A stretch of 64,000 nucleotides of DNA from Aquirufa sp. Its GTDB lineage: Bacteria; Bacteroidota; Bacteroidia; Cytophagales; Spirosomataceae. Where the stretch lies: positions 1 through 64,000 of the forward strand of contig JAURHT010000001.1 of assembly GCA_030833145.1 (NCBI GenBank), written 5' to 3'. How positions within the stretch are numbered: the stretch's first letter is position 1; each line of letters starts with the position of its first letter. The translations under genes were made by a program, and so were the position numbers. Below are positions 32,822-42,340 of this stretch, one piece after another. A model generated the notes under the pieces. It did not search any database. It was not told where the DNA came from and worked only from the letters and a program-made list of their open reading frames with translations.

Positions 32822-34282
32822 CTAGGCTAAAATAGGGTTAATCACTTTCCCAAATACGTCCGTCAATCGGAAATTTCGTCCCTGGAACGGAAAGGTAAAT
32901 TCTTCGTGGTTGATACCTAAGCAGTGCAAAATAGTAGCTTGAAGATCATAAATAGACGTTTTGCCACTTACTGTCGAATAACCTAGGTCATCCGTTTCGC
33001 CTAGCGTCATGCCAGGTTTGATGCCCCCACCAGCAAGCCACATCGTGAATGCTTCGGTGTGGTGGTCTCGTCCGAAATAACTTTGTTGACGACCTTCTCT
33101 ATTTTCCTGCATGGGTGTGCGACCAAACTCACCTCCCCATACAACTAACGTTTCCTCAAGCAAACCACGCTGTTCTAAATCAATTAATAAGGCCGAAACG
33201 GCGCGATCGGTTTGTAAGCATTTTTGATGCAATCCATAATCAACGGATTCATTTTTCCCGGTTCCATGTGCGTCCCACCCCCAGTCAAAAAGCTGCACAA
33301 ATCGTACGCCTTTTTCCACCATTTTTCTAGCTAACAAACAGTTATTAGCAAATGATTCTTTGCCTGGATTGGTTCCGTATAATTGATGAATGTATTCCGG
33401 CTCTTTGCTAATATCCATCACGTCTGGAACGGAACTTTGCATTTTGTAAGCCATCTCATATTGCGCAATCCGAGCGACCGTTTCCGGGTCCCCAAACTCT
33501 TGATAAGTTTCTTGATTAACCGCATTGATAGCGTCAATACTGGCTTTTCGGATATCTGTCGTTAATCCTTCTGGATTTTTAATAAAAAGTACAGGTTCTC
33601 CTTCTGATCGACATTGTACACCTTGGTAGACGGAAGGGAGGAATCCACTTCCCCAGGCAGACTTACCTGCGTCGGGATTTTTACCCCCGGAGGCTAGCAC
33701 CATGAAAGAGGGCAGGTTTTCGTTTTCGGAACCGAGACCATAGGAAACCCAAGAGCCCATCGATGGACGACCTAATCGGGCAGACCCGGTGTGCATCAAT
33801 AATTGGGCAGGGGCATGATTAAACTGATCCGTATACATGCCCTTCAAAAAAGTGATTTTATCAGCTTGTGTCGCTAAATGCGGCATGTGATCTGAGATCC
33901 AATGACCGGCAGCCCCACGTTGTAGGAAATTAGCTTTAGGTCCTAATAAGTTAGGTACGCCCCGAATAAAGGCAAATTTTTTCCCTTCGAGCAATTCTTT
34001 AGGACATTCTTTCCCGTCTAATTTGGCTAATAGAGGCTTGTAATCAAACAGCTCTAACTGCGATGGTGCTCCGGCCATATGTAAAAAGATGACGGATTTC
34101 GCTTTAGCAAAATGGGGTGGGATGCGAGTAAAAGTTTGTTGCGTTTTTGTGGGGGATGAGCAATTCCACAAGGCTGAACCGAAGGCGAGTGACCCTATGC
34201 CTGTACCTAAGGACTGTAAGAAATGACGTCTTGTAGCCAAATTGGCCTCTTTTTCGATCGCTTCCTTTACTAATTTGTTCAT
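32822..34282 (-). CDS. DUF1501 (sulfatase-like fold) protein, Tat-exported
   Basis: The ATG at 34282 is chosen because the promoter -7 box at 34322 would put an upstream in-frame start before the transcript. The 486-residue protein has a Tat-type leader (ATRRHFLQSLGTGIGS) and the DUF1501 core: SVIFLHMAGAPSQLELFDYKP, a DHMPH motif, FDWGWDAHGTGKN and WGGEFGRTPMQ, an alkaline-phosphatase-superfamily layout. It is the first gene of the four-gene operon and its obligate partner, DUF1549/1553, follows three bases after its stop. Confidence 0.87.
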   Translation of the reverse strand: MNKLVKEAIEKEANLATRRHFLQSLGTGIGSLAFGSALWNCSSPTKTQQTFTRIPPHFAKAKSVIFLHMAGAPSQLELFDYKPLLAKLDGKECPKELLEGKKFAFIRGVPNLLGPKANFLQRGAAGHWISDHMPHLATQADKITFLKGMYTDQFNHAPAQLLMHTGSARLGRPSMGSWVSYGLGSENENLPSFMVLASGGKNPDAGKSAWGSGFLPSVYQGVQCRSEGEPVLFIKNPEGLTTDIRKASIDAINAVNQETYQEFGDPETVARIAQYEMAYKMQSSVPDVMDISKEPEYIHQLYGTNPGKESFANNCLLARKMVEKGVRFVQLFDWGWDAHGTGKNESVDYGLHQKCLQTDRAVSALLIDLEQRGLLEETLVVWGGEFGRTPMQENREGRQQSYFGRDHHTEAFTMWLAGGGIKPGMTLGETDDLGYSTVSGKTSIYDLQATILHCLGINHEEFTFPFQGRNFRLTDVFGKVINPILA

Positions 34283-34321
34283 GCTGCCTGAGTCAAATTG
34301 CGCGCTGCTATTCCGCAGTTT

Positions 34322-34329
34322 CAAATATA
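34322..34329 (-). promoter_or_regulatory. -7 promoter box of the DUF1501 operon
   Basis: Read on the minus strand this is TATATTTG, an exact match. The start of transcription would fall near 34315, about 33 nt before the chosen ATG. It gives the DUF1501 operon its own promoter, separate from the GntP genes upstream. Confidence 0.6.
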
Positions 34330-34386
34330 CGACTTAGAACAATAGATAAAATAAATTTTATTAATTCTTACTTAAATGCTAAAAGG

Positions 34387-35673
34387 TTATAGCACTAACT
34401 CGAGACCTAATACCCCTAGCAATCCCACGACCGCAAGAATGGTTTCCATGATGGTCCAGGAGCGCAAACTGTTTTTGATGGATACGCCAAAGTATTCTTT
34501 ATAGAGCCAAAATCCTGCATCATTCACATGCGATAGTACCATGGACCCAGCTCCGATGCTTAATGCTAGGAGATTGGGATTTACCCCTGAGGAGGCTAAT
34601 AAAGGCAATATCAAGCCAGCTGTAGTGATACCAGAAACCGTAGATGAGCCAGTAACAATTCGTAAAACGGCAGCAATTCCCCAGGCAATAATCAGGGGAT
34701 TTACCTCCGATCCTTGAGTCATTTCATGTAACGCATCGCCCACGTGCATCTCTTGCAATATTTCCTTAAAGGCACCTGCACCACCAAAAGTCAACATGAG
34801 CGGCGAAATTTCTTTGATGGAATCTACTAACCACCCGCTGATTTCTGTCCATGTTATTCCGCGTCTGATACCTAGAAAATAGACGGAAACAAAAACCGAG
34901 ATTAGTAGCGCAACTAGTGGTTCTCCCAGTAAATCAAAGAGCGGTAAATGAACAAAGGATTTGATAGCAATGAGTGCCACGGGCAGTAATAAGATGAGTA
35001 AGCTGGTTACTACGCTTGGGTTTTGGCCAGCTTCATCAGCTTCCACAAAAGACATAGGTGAAGCAGGAATATTTTTCAAGGTCTTTCCAAACAACCATCC
35101 CGAAGCTAACATCGCTGGAATCGAAATTAAGATGCCATAGCCAAGTGTTGTTCCCATTTCTGCACCGGGTAAATGAGTCACTAAATAATATGGCGCTGGA
35201 TGTGGTGGCAGAAAGCCTTGCGTAATGGAAAGCGAAGCCAGCATAGGAATCCCTAGATAGACTGGGGGTATTTGGTATCGTTCAGCGGTAGATAATACTA
35301 AGGGAGCCAGTAATAAGAAGGCGACAGAAAAGAAGAGTGGGAGACCTACGATAAAGCCGATTAACATGAAGGCAAAAGGCAAATTTTTTGGTCCAAAAAG
35401 CTGAATTAAGTATTCAGATAACACGAAGGTCGCCTTGCTTTTGGCCACCATCTTTCCCATCATAGCCCCTAAAATGATAATGGGAATAATGGATCCTAAG
35501 GTTCCTCCAATTCCTTTTTGCATGGCGGAAATCGTCTGCTCTGTGCTGAGTGAACCAGCCAACCCCAGGCCTAGTGAAACTACTATAAATGCAATAAAAG
35601 GCTGTAATTTCATGACCGAGATGAGGGTCACTAAAACTAGAATGGCAAAGCCAATTAGAAGCCAAATGCTCAT
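34387..35673 (-). CDS. gntP: GntP-family gluconate:proton symporter
   Basis: The 428-residue protein has about twelve membrane spans and the GntP hallmarks: GGTLGSIIPIIILGAMMGKM in the first third, a SITQGFLPPHPAPYYL motif near residue 157 and GSSTVSGITTAGLILPLL near 345. It imports gluconate or a related aldonate with protons. Its start codon directly follows the VOC gene stop (35674), so both are made from one transcript. An aldonate substrate fits the dehydrogenase and isomerase genes at 12-15 kb. The exact ligand is not certain. Confidence 0.88.
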   Translation of the reverse strand: MSIWLLIGFAILVLVTLISVMKLQPFIAFIVVSLGLGLAGSLSTEQTISAMQKGIGGTLGSIIPIIILGAMMGKMVAKSKATFVLSEYLIQLFGPKNLPFAFMLIGFIVGLPLFFSVAFLLLAPLVLSTAERYQIPPVYLGIPMLASLSITQGFLPPHPAPYYLVTHLPGAEMGTTLGYGILISIPAMLASGWLFGKTLKNIPASPMSFVEADEAGQNPSVVTSLLILLLPVALIAIKSFVHLPLFDLLGEPLVALLISVFVSVYFLGIRRGITWTEISGWLVDSIKEISPLMLTFGGAGAFKEILQEMHVGDALHEMTQGSEVNPLIIAWGIAAVLRIVTGSSTVSGITTAGLILPLLASSGVNPNLLALSIGAGSMVLSHVNDAGFWLYKEYFGVSIKNSLRSWTIMETILAVVGLLGVLGLELVL

Positions 35674-36087
35674 TTATTTTGCTGAAAGTTGTTTGAACAG
35701 GCCCATATCTAAGTACATTAAGCCCCATGTATGACCGTCCAGATCTTCTATGGTGCGCACTTGCATAAATCCTTCATCTATTAGGGGGATTGATTCAATT
35801 CCGCCGGCATTTAGAGCATTTTTAGCAAGCGTATTTACCTGTGAAAGACTCTCTAAAGGGAGGGTAAACGAAGGCCCTGATACTTGACGAAAGTCTGCTT
35901 GTGGTTTTTGGAGGTAGCTGCTAGAAAACGCATGAGACTGAAGCATAACATAGATCTGTTCGCTCCATACCATACATTTTTGATCATTATCCGTAAAAAC
36001 TGGATTAATTGAAAAGCCTAATGCTTCATAAAAAGCTTGGGATTTTTGAAGGTTTTTAACAGGAAGATTAAGAAAGAGTTGTTTCAA
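35674..36087 (-). CDS. VOC/glyoxalase-family protein (TTG start)
   Basis: The frame could open at 36216, but the only promoter-like box (TATATTTG) lies at 36118-36111, so a longer start would precede the transcript. The TTG at 36087 gives MKQLFLNLPVKNLQKSQAFY, the normal opening of VOC proteins, and a 137-residue protein of standard length. The two beta-alpha-beta-beta-beta modules are visible, with EDLDGHTWGLMY near the end holding the last metal-ligand region. It precedes GntP without a gap, so it probably acts on an aldonate-derived or toxic carbonyl intermediate. Confidence 0.72.
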   Translation of the reverse strand: MKQLFLNLPVKNLQKSQAFYEALGFSINPVFTDNDQKCMVWSEQIYVMLQSHAFSSSYLQKPQADFRQVSGPSFTLPLESLSQVNTLAKNALNAGGIESIPLIDEGFMQVRTIEDLDGHTWGLMYLDMGLFKQLSAK

Positions 36088-36110
36088 TTTTTTTAAGAAT
36101 TTATCCAGCA

Positions 36111-36139
36111 CAAATATAGGATAATTTCGTCGACGAAAT
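36111..36139 (-). promoter_or_regulatory. Promoter and 16-bp palindromic operator of the VOC-gntP operon
   Basis: The -7 box TATATTTG is at 36118-36111 on the minus strand. Just upstream, between -7 and -33, lies the perfect palindrome ATTTCGTCGACGAAAT (36124-36139). A LacI- or GntR-type repressor bound there would block the promoter. No such regulator is encoded in the window, so it must act from elsewhere. Confidence 0.68.
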
Positions 36140-36219
36140 CCCAAGATTCTATCGACGATTGGACTAAGTAATTGGGGATTCTGTGCGGAACTTTGGCCCA
36201 GTAAAAAAATCAACAAAAC

Positions 36220-36774
36220 ATGAAGAAATACCTACCCATTTTAATGACCGCCATAGTGTTTATGGCATGTAAAAGAGATGAAGATATTCATCCGACAGAT
36301 GACAACGAATTAATTACGCGTGTCGAGTTAAAATTTACAGATGTAACCGCAAAGACAACCCTTACTTACACTTTTCAAGACAAGGATGGGGACCCGAAAA
36401 CCGCTCCTGAAAAGTTTGATAAAATCATGTTAAATAAGGGAGTAACCTATTCCGTTTCTGTAGGGGTATATGACGATACAAAATCGCCAGTAATGGACAT
36501 TACTCAGGAAATCAACGAAGAAGCAGATGTGCATTTATTTGTCTACAAGGCTACACCGGCATCTTTATTAACGACGACTATTTTGGACAAAGATAAAAAC
36601 GGTTTACCTATAGGTTTATCTTCCTCTATTTTGACTCAGTCTACCGCTGGAACAGGTAAACTAAATCTATTATTAAAACACCAACCTGAATTAAATGGGG
36701 TTCGTGTGAAGACGGGCCAGGAAGCCGGCGGAAGTACGGATATAGACCTGCTATTTGATGTAGAAATTAAATAA
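36220..36774 (+). CDS. Lipoprotein of unknown function
   Basis: The 184-residue product has a lipobox MACKRD (Cys near residue 17) and then a beta-sandwich-like sequence with charged ends, DKDGDPKTAPEKFDKIMLNK and PELNGVRVKTGQEAGGSTD. Proteins of this look often occur near TonB receptors or surface-binding modules in Bacteroidota, but no such neighbour is here. It is divergent from the VOC gene and ends at a terminator. Confidence 0.65.
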   Translation: MKKYLPILMTAIVFMACKRDEDIHPTDDNELITRVELKFTDVTAKTTLTYTFQDKDGDPKTAPEKFDKIMLNKGVTYSVSVGVYDDTKSPVMDITQEINEEADVHLFVYKATPASLLTTTILDKDKNGLPIGLSSSILTQSTAGTGKLNLLLKHQPELNGVRVKTGQEAGGSTDIDLLFDVEIK

Positions 36775-36794
36775 TTCCAGTGACTTAATTAGGA

Positions 36795-36817
36795 AGCCCT
36801 CACAAGAGGGCTTTTTT
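36795..36817 (+). terminator. Rho-independent terminator
   Basis: AGCCCTC and GAGGGCT form a 7-bp stem with an ACAA loop and a T run, closing the lipoprotein gene. Confidence 0.82.
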
Positions 36818-36887
36818 ATGGTTAGCCTACAAGGTGTTCGTGGATTAAAAAATTATTTCATTAATTTGGACCAAATTCAAATAACGA

Positions 36888-39371
36888 ATGAAAAAAGCAC
36901 TTCTCATCATCTTTGGCCTAGTAGCCACTCCATTTTTAAGCCACGCGCAAAACGCTAAAGCACCTGCAGCTGTTCAGGCTAAACCAGCCGATTCTTCTGC
37001 CACCAAAAAGCCTGCATCGAAGGCGAAATCCTACGATCAGGTAATTACTAAAGACGCCAAATCCAAGAAAGGATTATTCACCACCCACCAAATCGGCGAC
37101 AAATTCTATTTCGAAATCCCGAAAAAACACTTGGGCAAAGACATGTTATTAGTTAGCCAAATCGCCAAACTTCCAACGGGCATTGGCGGAGGCTATGTGA
37201 ATGCGGGAACCTCTTCTCATGAGCAATTAATTGTGTGGGAAAAGTTCCAAGAAAAGATCTTAATCAAAATCAAATCCTATGCGGCAGTAGCAGCAGATTC
37301 CTTGCCTATTAGCTTATCGGTGAAGGCGAATAACTACGAGCCGACGCTGTACCTATTTGACATCGAAACGTACAGCAAGGATTCTTCGAATATTGTCATC
37401 GATGTGACCAAGTTTTACAGCAGTGACATTCCTGCGATGAGTGCATTAGATGCCTCTTTGCGTGTGACACACGGGGTAAGAAATTTAGATGCGTCACGAA
37501 GTTTCATTCGTTCTATCAAATCATTTCCTTTGAACATCGAGGTGCTGCAAGATTTCACTTACAATGCTTCGAAACCATCCGCAACGGCCTACACAGAGAC
37601 CATCAGTTTGCAGATGAATCAGTCGATGATTTTATTGCCAGAGAAGCCGATGAAACCGCGTTTATTTGATGAGCGCGTAGGTTATTTTACCCAAAAGCAA
37701 TATGATTATTCGAGCGAGGAATTAAAATCCGTTCAAAAATCCTACATCCAGCGCTGGCGCCTAGAGCCTAAAGACATGGCGGCTTACAAGCGTGGCGAAC
37801 TGGTGGAACCGATCAAGCCGATTGTTTATTACCTGGATCCAGCCACTCCAATGAAGCTTCGCAAGCACATGAAGAAAGGGGTGGAGAATTGGCAAAAAGC
37901 CTTTGAGGTAGCCGGATTTAAAAATGCCATTATTTGCAAAGATCCACCTACCGCAGCGGAGGACCCAGATTTTTCACCAGAAGATATTCGGTATTCGGTG
38001 ATTCGTTATGTGGCTAGTACAACGCGTAATGCAACAGGACCAAGCGTCAGCGATCCGCGTTCTGGTGAGATTATTGAGAGTGATATTATTTGGTACCATA
38101 ACCATTTGCGTTCATACCGTAATCGTTTCTTATTAGAAACAGGAGCGTCTAATCCGAACGCTCGTACGCTTGATACGCGCGAAGAGGACATTGGCGAAAT
38201 GATGGAAATGGTGATTTCACATGAGGTGGGACATGCCTTAGGTTTCCCACACAACATGGGGGCTAGTAGCTCGTATGAGGTGGAGAATTACCGCAAGGCA
38301 GATTTCACAAATAAGGAGGGAATTTCAGCTAGTATCATGGATTATGCGCGCTTTAATTACATCGCGCAGCCGGGCGATCAAGGGGTTCGCTATATTCGCA
38401 AAATGGGCCCTTATGATGATTATGCCGTGAATTGGGGCTATCGGGTGTTACCAGACGCGGCTCGTCCAGAAGATGAAGTGCCTACGTTAGATAAGTGGAT
38501 TGAGGCCAAAGCAGGGGATGCCAGATTCCGTTTTGGCAATCAAGGAACGACTTTTGATCCTAGTTCTCAAACGGAAGACATCGGAAATGATCCTATTCGT
38601 GCGAGTACCTATGGGGTGAAGAATCTGAAATATGTGGCTAAAAACCTAGCTGATTGGACGAGCAAAAAGACCAATGATTACGAGGATTTGATCGAATTAA
38701 ATGATGAATTATTGAGTTCTTGGTCGCGTTATGTGGGCCACGTGACGACGATGGTGGGCGGCGTGTATGAGCAATACGCTAAACCGAATCAAAACATTTC
38801 TTCCTACAATCCAGTACCGAAAGCGAGCCAACAAGCCGCTGTTAACTGGTTAATTTCGAATGTATTTACGAATGTGGATTGGTTGATCAACAGAGAAGTA
38901 GTTACCCACAACATGGCGGGTTATATCGATCGAATGAGAAGCCTACAAGTTAGCCCGTTGAACCGGATGTTAAGTTTAGAGACTTTTGCGCGTTTGGATA
39001 ATTCAGGTTTGACCACCCCAAATCATTACAAGACCATTGATCTTTTTCAAGACGTACGCGGAGGCATTTGGACTGAATTAGCAAGCGGTAAAAACATCGA
39101 TCAATACCGTCGTAATTTACAGAAGGCTTACATTGAACGCATGAAATCGTTGATGACGGATCAGGCGCCTGTTGCTCCTGCTAGTCCATTCGGTGCTCGT
39201 GAAACTTATCCAGTAGCCCAATCCGATGTACGCTCGATTGTGCGTGGCGAGTTGAAGGCGCTTCAAGCTAGTATCGCTTTAGCGAAAGCGAAGTTTGCAG
39301 ATAAAGAAGTGCGCTATCACTTGGATGATTGCTTAGAGCGCGTTTCGTTGATTTTAAAACCGATTAAATAG
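36888..39371 (+). CDS. Zinc-dependent metalloprotease (zincin, DUF5117/DUF4953 type)
   Basis: The 827-residue exported protein has a signal peptide (SHAQ), a Lys/Ala-rich linker and DUF5118/DUF5117-like N-terminal regions, followed by a zincin domain. The zinc motif HEVGHALGFPH (H445, E446, H449 and H455) is complete, and the nearby NMGASSS and a Met in SIMDYARFNYIAQP supply a Met-turn as in metzincins. It is a periplasmic or secreted peptidase. Just upstream, ATTTGGACCAAAT (36864-36876) is a 6-1-6 inverted repeat that may be regulatory. It overlaps the convergent SRPBCC gene by eight bases. Confidence 0.85.
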   Translation: MKKALLIIFGLVATPFLSHAQNAKAPAAVQAKPADSSATKKPASKAKSYDQVITKDAKSKKGLFTTHQIGDKFYFEIPKKHLGKDMLLVSQIAKLPTGIGGGYVNAGTSSHEQLIVWEKFQEKILIKIKSYAAVAADSLPISLSVKANNYEPTLYLFDIETYSKDSSNIVIDVTKFYSSDIPAMSALDASLRVTHGVRNLDASRSFIRSIKSFPLNIEVLQDFTYNASKPSATAYTETISLQMNQSMILLPEKPMKPRLFDERVGYFTQKQYDYSSEELKSVQKSYIQRWRLEPKDMAAYKRGELVEPIKPIVYYLDPATPMKLRKHMKKGVENWQKAFEVAGFKNAIICKDPPTAAEDPDFSPEDIRYSVIRYVASTTRNATGPSVSDPRSGEIIESDIIWYHNHLRSYRNRFLLETGASNPNARTLDTREEDIGEMMEMVISHEVGHALGFPHNMGASSSYEVENYRKADFTNKEGISASIMDYARFNYIAQPGDQGVRYIRKMGPYDDYAVNWGYRVLPDAARPEDEVPTLDKWIEAKAGDARFRFGNQGTTFDPSSQTEDIGNDPIRASTYGVKNLKYVAKNLADWTSKKTNDYEDLIELNDELLSSWSRYVGHVTTMVGGVYEQYAKPNQNISSYNPVPKASQQAAVNWLISNVFTNVDWLINREVVTHNMAGYIDRMRSLQVSPLNRMLSLETFARLDNSGLTTPNHYKTIDLFQDVRGGIWTELASGKNIDQYRRNLQKAYIERMKSLMTDQAPVAPASPFGARETYPVAQSDVRSIVRGELKALQASIALAKAKFADKEVRYHLDDCLERVSLILKPIK

Positions 39372-39777
39372 TGCTTTCTGCGTAACTTTTAAAGTTATCT
39401 AAAATCATCTGCCAGCCGGCTTGTTGCATCTCCTCTGGGTTTTGATTTTCTGGCTCAAATTGTTCAGTTACTTTCGTGCCCATTTCGGTGGATGCGAAAG
39501 TAACTTTCATTTTGCAGCCATCGCCGATCACGATTTCAAGTGATTTTTGCTCCTCTATTTTCTGAAAAGTACCCCAAAAATCAAAGCTCATCGACCCATC
39601 TCTTGCCGCCATCTCATAGTGAAATTCGCCGCCTGCTTGTAAGTCTGTTGTGGCTTTAGGACAGTGCCAATCGGGAGAAGCAAAGTTCCAGTTTTGGATG
39701 TGTTCGGGAGAAGTCCATTTCTCCCAAACATGCGCGATGGGAGCGTTTATCGTTGTTTCAATTGTAATGTAAGCCAT
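39364..39777 (-). CDS. SRPBCC/AHSA1-family protein
   Basis: The 137-residue protein is an intact AHSA1-like START-type domain: ETTINAPIAHVWEKWTSPEH at the start, GGEFHYEMAARDGSMSFDFW in the middle, and MQQAGWQMILDNFKSYAE as the final long helix that closes the pocket. It binds an unknown hydrophobic ligand. It starts two bases after the GH105-type gene on the same strand and may be co-transcribed with it. Confidence 0.88.
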   Translation of the reverse strand: MAYITIETTINAPIAHVWEKWTSPEHIQNWNFASPDWHCPKATTDLQAGGEFHYEMAARDGSMSFDFWGTFQKIEEQKSLEIVIGDGCKMKVTFASTEMGTKVTEQFEPENQNPEEMQQAGWQMILDNFKSYAESTI

Positions 39778-39779
39778 GC

Positions 39780-40907
39780 CTATTTTTCTAATAAAGCGTT
39801 AACACACCAAAGCAAAGGGCCTTGGCCGTGCAAATCTCCAACAATTCTTTTACGATCCAAATAGTATTGGTGATCATTTTTCTTGTTTGTTCCTTCGCAA
39901 ATCTCTGTCAAATCACCGTTCTCGTTCACGTAATCTTGCAATTTAATCCAGGCTTTTCGCGCCGCTTTTCCATAGGTTGCGGAAGGCAGCCAACCTTGTT
40001 TTACCCCCACAATGAAGGCATACGTAAACATGCCTGTGCAAGAAGTTTCAGGCCAGGAATTCGGGTCATTGATTAATTGATGCCACATCCCATTGGCGTC
40101 TTGGTGTTTCAATAAAACTCCCATCATGTTCAGATAACCTTTCATGATACGTGGACGGTGTGGGTTGTCTTTTGGCAATACTTTTAATAAATCGGCCATA
40201 CCAGCGGCTAACCAACCGTCGCCTCGTCCCCAATAATACGGCACATCTGGGGCATGATAAAACAAGCCATCGGCATTTTGTAAGGTGTCTAAATAGGCCA
40301 CCATTTCATACCCTGCACGGTCGATGTATTTGCGGTTATTCGTTGCCTCGTAAGCTTTGGCTTGTACCGCCGTTATCATATACATGTCATCCATCCAAAA
40401 GCGCGTCACCCAACTCAGACCGGCGGCATACCAATTCCGAACGTCGGGTTTTAAGCTAGTATATTCTTCTGGACTAAGTGTTTTGAATTCTTCATCTGCA
40501 TAGGCCAGGCCTAGTTTTTTCAAATCCTGATTTCCGTTTTGTAGGTGAAAAGCTAAGGGAATGGCTCCAAAAACGAAGTTATCCACGTGGTTTTTCTTAG
40601 GCTGCAAATGCGCCTCGGTCGTGAGTAGAAGACTTGTTTTTTCATTTAATCGTTTCAGTAAATCCGCATCATTTGTTTTCTGCGCGAAGCCCAAGGCCCC
40701 TAACCAAGTGCACACGTCGGGATAGGTGATTTGAGTCGCTGGAGGATTCGGGAAAGTAACGCCATAGCGCGAATGAGGAACGGCCATGAAGCGCTCCGCG
40801 GTTCTTTTTCCTACGGTCAAAGGATTCGCTTTTGCAGGCCAATTCGTCAGTTCTTTTTGTGCGAAAATCGAGCTCGAAATCAGTAAAAATAGGATTAGTT
40901 TTTTCAT
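39780..40907 (-). CDS. GH105/GH88-type unsaturated glycuronyl hydrolase
   Basis: The 375-residue protein has a signal peptide (cut near 17, FAQ) and an (alpha/alpha)6-barrel sequence. RFWMDDMYM near 170-177 supplies the catalytic Asp of the YteR/GH105 type, and YYWGRGDGWLAAGMADLL and SWPETSCTGMFTYAFI form the sugar-binding cleft. These enzymes remove the unsaturated uronate end left by polysaccharide lyases, as on rhamnogalacturonan or ulvan. It follows the fucosidase by two bases, so both act on the same fucose- and uronate-containing glycan. No lyase is present in the window. Confidence 0.85.
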   Translation of the reverse strand: MKKLILFLLISSSIFAQKELTNWPAKANPLTVGKRTAERFMAVPHSRYGVTFPNPPATQITYPDVCTWLGALGFAQKTNDADLLKRLNEKTSLLLTTEAHLQPKKNHVDNFVFGAIPLAFHLQNGNQDLKKLGLAYADEEFKTLSPEEYTSLKPDVRNWYAAGLSWVTRFWMDDMYMITAVQAKAYEATNNRKYIDRAGYEMVAYLDTLQNADGLFYHAPDVPYYWGRGDGWLAAGMADLLKVLPKDNPHRPRIMKGYLNMMGVLLKHQDANGMWHQLINDPNSWPETSCTGMFTYAFIVGVKQGWLPSATYGKAARKAWIKLQDYVNENGDLTEICEGTNKKNDHQYYLDRKRIVGDLHGQGPLLWCVNALLEK

Positions 40908-40909
40908 CG

Positions 40910-42250
40910 TTATTTGGCCCCATCCATGGAGCTTTGTTTGGTTTTATCTGCTTGAGGCAAACGCCCTTTTGCGTTCGAAATTTTTAATACCACGGCGTTC
41001 AGCCATTTGTTATTCGTGTAGAAACGTTGTCCATTCACGGCGCTAATGGTTAAGCCTAATGAGCTGGCATGCACGTATGTTTTGGCATCAAAATCTTGTT
41101 TGTATTCCACGAGTTCACTTTTATAGCCCAAAATTTCTACCTGTGTTTTCTCGTTTCCAATCACGTTCGAAAGTACGAAATTCTTGCGTTCGCCGTATTT
41201 CCAGTCGTCCGCTGAAGAGCGCAAAATGAAAGCATATATGTATTTTTCATCGTTTGATTGCGTATACCAAACGCCTTCCTCTTTGATGATAGGCATGGGT
41301 TTCACGGCATAGATGGCTTCTGAATACGCGAAGTTCCAAAGTGCGATTTCGCGCAGAATGGCTTCCTGTTCGATCTGAATTTCGCCGTTGGGTTTAGGGC
41401 CTACATTCAGCAAGAAGTTCCCCCCTTTCGCCCTGATTTCGGCTAACATATTGATGACAGTCGTACCCGATTTCTGTGGATCATTCGTGGGTTTGTATTG
41501 CCAATCTGTCCCCATCGTATAACACGCCTCCCAAGGTCTTTGAAGCGAAGCGTTAGGGGTTGTTTGCTCCGGCGTTTTCATCGCATCACGGGTGATCACT
41601 AAATCCGGATTGATTGACCAGGCAAATTCACGTAGACCATCGCCGGGGCCGTCGATGAATAGGATGTCAATTTTCCCGTATTGGGTTAATAATTCTTTGA
41701 GTTGGGCTTTATCATATTCCATCAAACCAGGATTGGTCTTCGGATAATGGGCTGGATCTTGTGCTCTACCGATGGGCTGCTTGTGGGTATGCAAATAGTA
41801 AAAATCATCGGGGGAAAAATAAATTCCCACGGCGATACCTTCGGCGCGGAAAGCCTCTACGATTTCTTTTGTGACGTCCCGTTTGAAAGGCGTATTCATC
41901 ACATTAAATGGGGTTGTTTTCGTTTGGAACATCGCGAAGCCCGCGTGGTGTTTGGCAGTAAAAACGACGTATTTCATGCCGGCGAGTTTAGCTAGTTTCG
42001 CCCAGTCTTTGGGCTTAAACTGCTCCGGATTAAAGTAACTCGGAAGCTCGTTGATGTATTTGTTCACATAGTCGTCAGATGCGCCTGCCAGAGAATGACT
42101 GATAACCGCACCTAAACTGACATCCACATTCCAGTGAATAAACATCCCAAAACCCAAGTCTTGAAACCAATTCACACGCTCTGGTTTATTCGACGTTTGC
42201 TGGGATAATGCTGTGAAGCTGAGAAGGATAAGGAGGAAAATCTTTTTCAT
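40910..42250 (-). CDS. GH29 alpha-L-fucosidase
   Basis: The ATG at 42250 (MKKIFLLILL) gives a normal signal peptide; five extra N-terminal codons are ignored. The 446-residue enzyme shows the GH29 barrel: WFQDLGFGMFIHWNVD early, YVVFTAKHHAGFAMFQT, the nucleophile Asp (about 200) in ILFIDGPGDG and PWEACYTMGTDWQY, followed by a C-terminal beta domain. It cleaves terminal alpha-L-fucose from glycans in the periplasm. It heads a two- or three-gene operon with the GH105-type hydrolase. Confidence 0.88.
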   Translation of the reverse strand: MKKIFLLILLSFTALSQQTSNKPERVNWFQDLGFGMFIHWNVDVSLGAVISHSLAGASDDYVNKYINELPSYFNPEQFKPKDWAKLAKLAGMKYVVFTAKHHAGFAMFQTKTTPFNVMNTPFKRDVTKEIVEAFRAEGIAVGIYFSPDDFYYLHTHKQPIGRAQDPAHYPKTNPGLMEYDKAQLKELLTQYGKIDILFIDGPGDGLREFAWSINPDLVITRDAMKTPEQTTPNASLQRPWEACYTMGTDWQYKPTNDPQKSGTTVINMLAEIRAKGGNFLLNVGPKPNGEIQIEQEAILREIALWNFAYSEAIYAVKPMPIIKEEGVWYTQSNDEKYIYAFILRSSADDWKYGERKNFVLSNVIGNEKTQVEILGYKSELVEYKQDFDAKTYVHASSLGLTISAVNGQRFYTNNKWLNAVVLKISNAKGRLPQADKTKQSSMDGAK

Positions 42251-42311
42251 ATAGGTAAAAGTCAAGATTCGAGTAAATCTACCTTTTTTATGGATAATTA
42301 GGTCCTTTAAC

Positions 42312-42319
42312 TATATTTG
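42312..42319 (+). promoter_or_regulatory. -7 promoter box of fabV
   Basis: TATATTTG is an exact consensus match 21 bases before the ATG at 42341. An upstream in-frame start at 42317 lies inside this box and is therefore excluded. Confidence 0.68.
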
Positions 42320-42340
42320 CACAAACAAAATTCGAGCACT

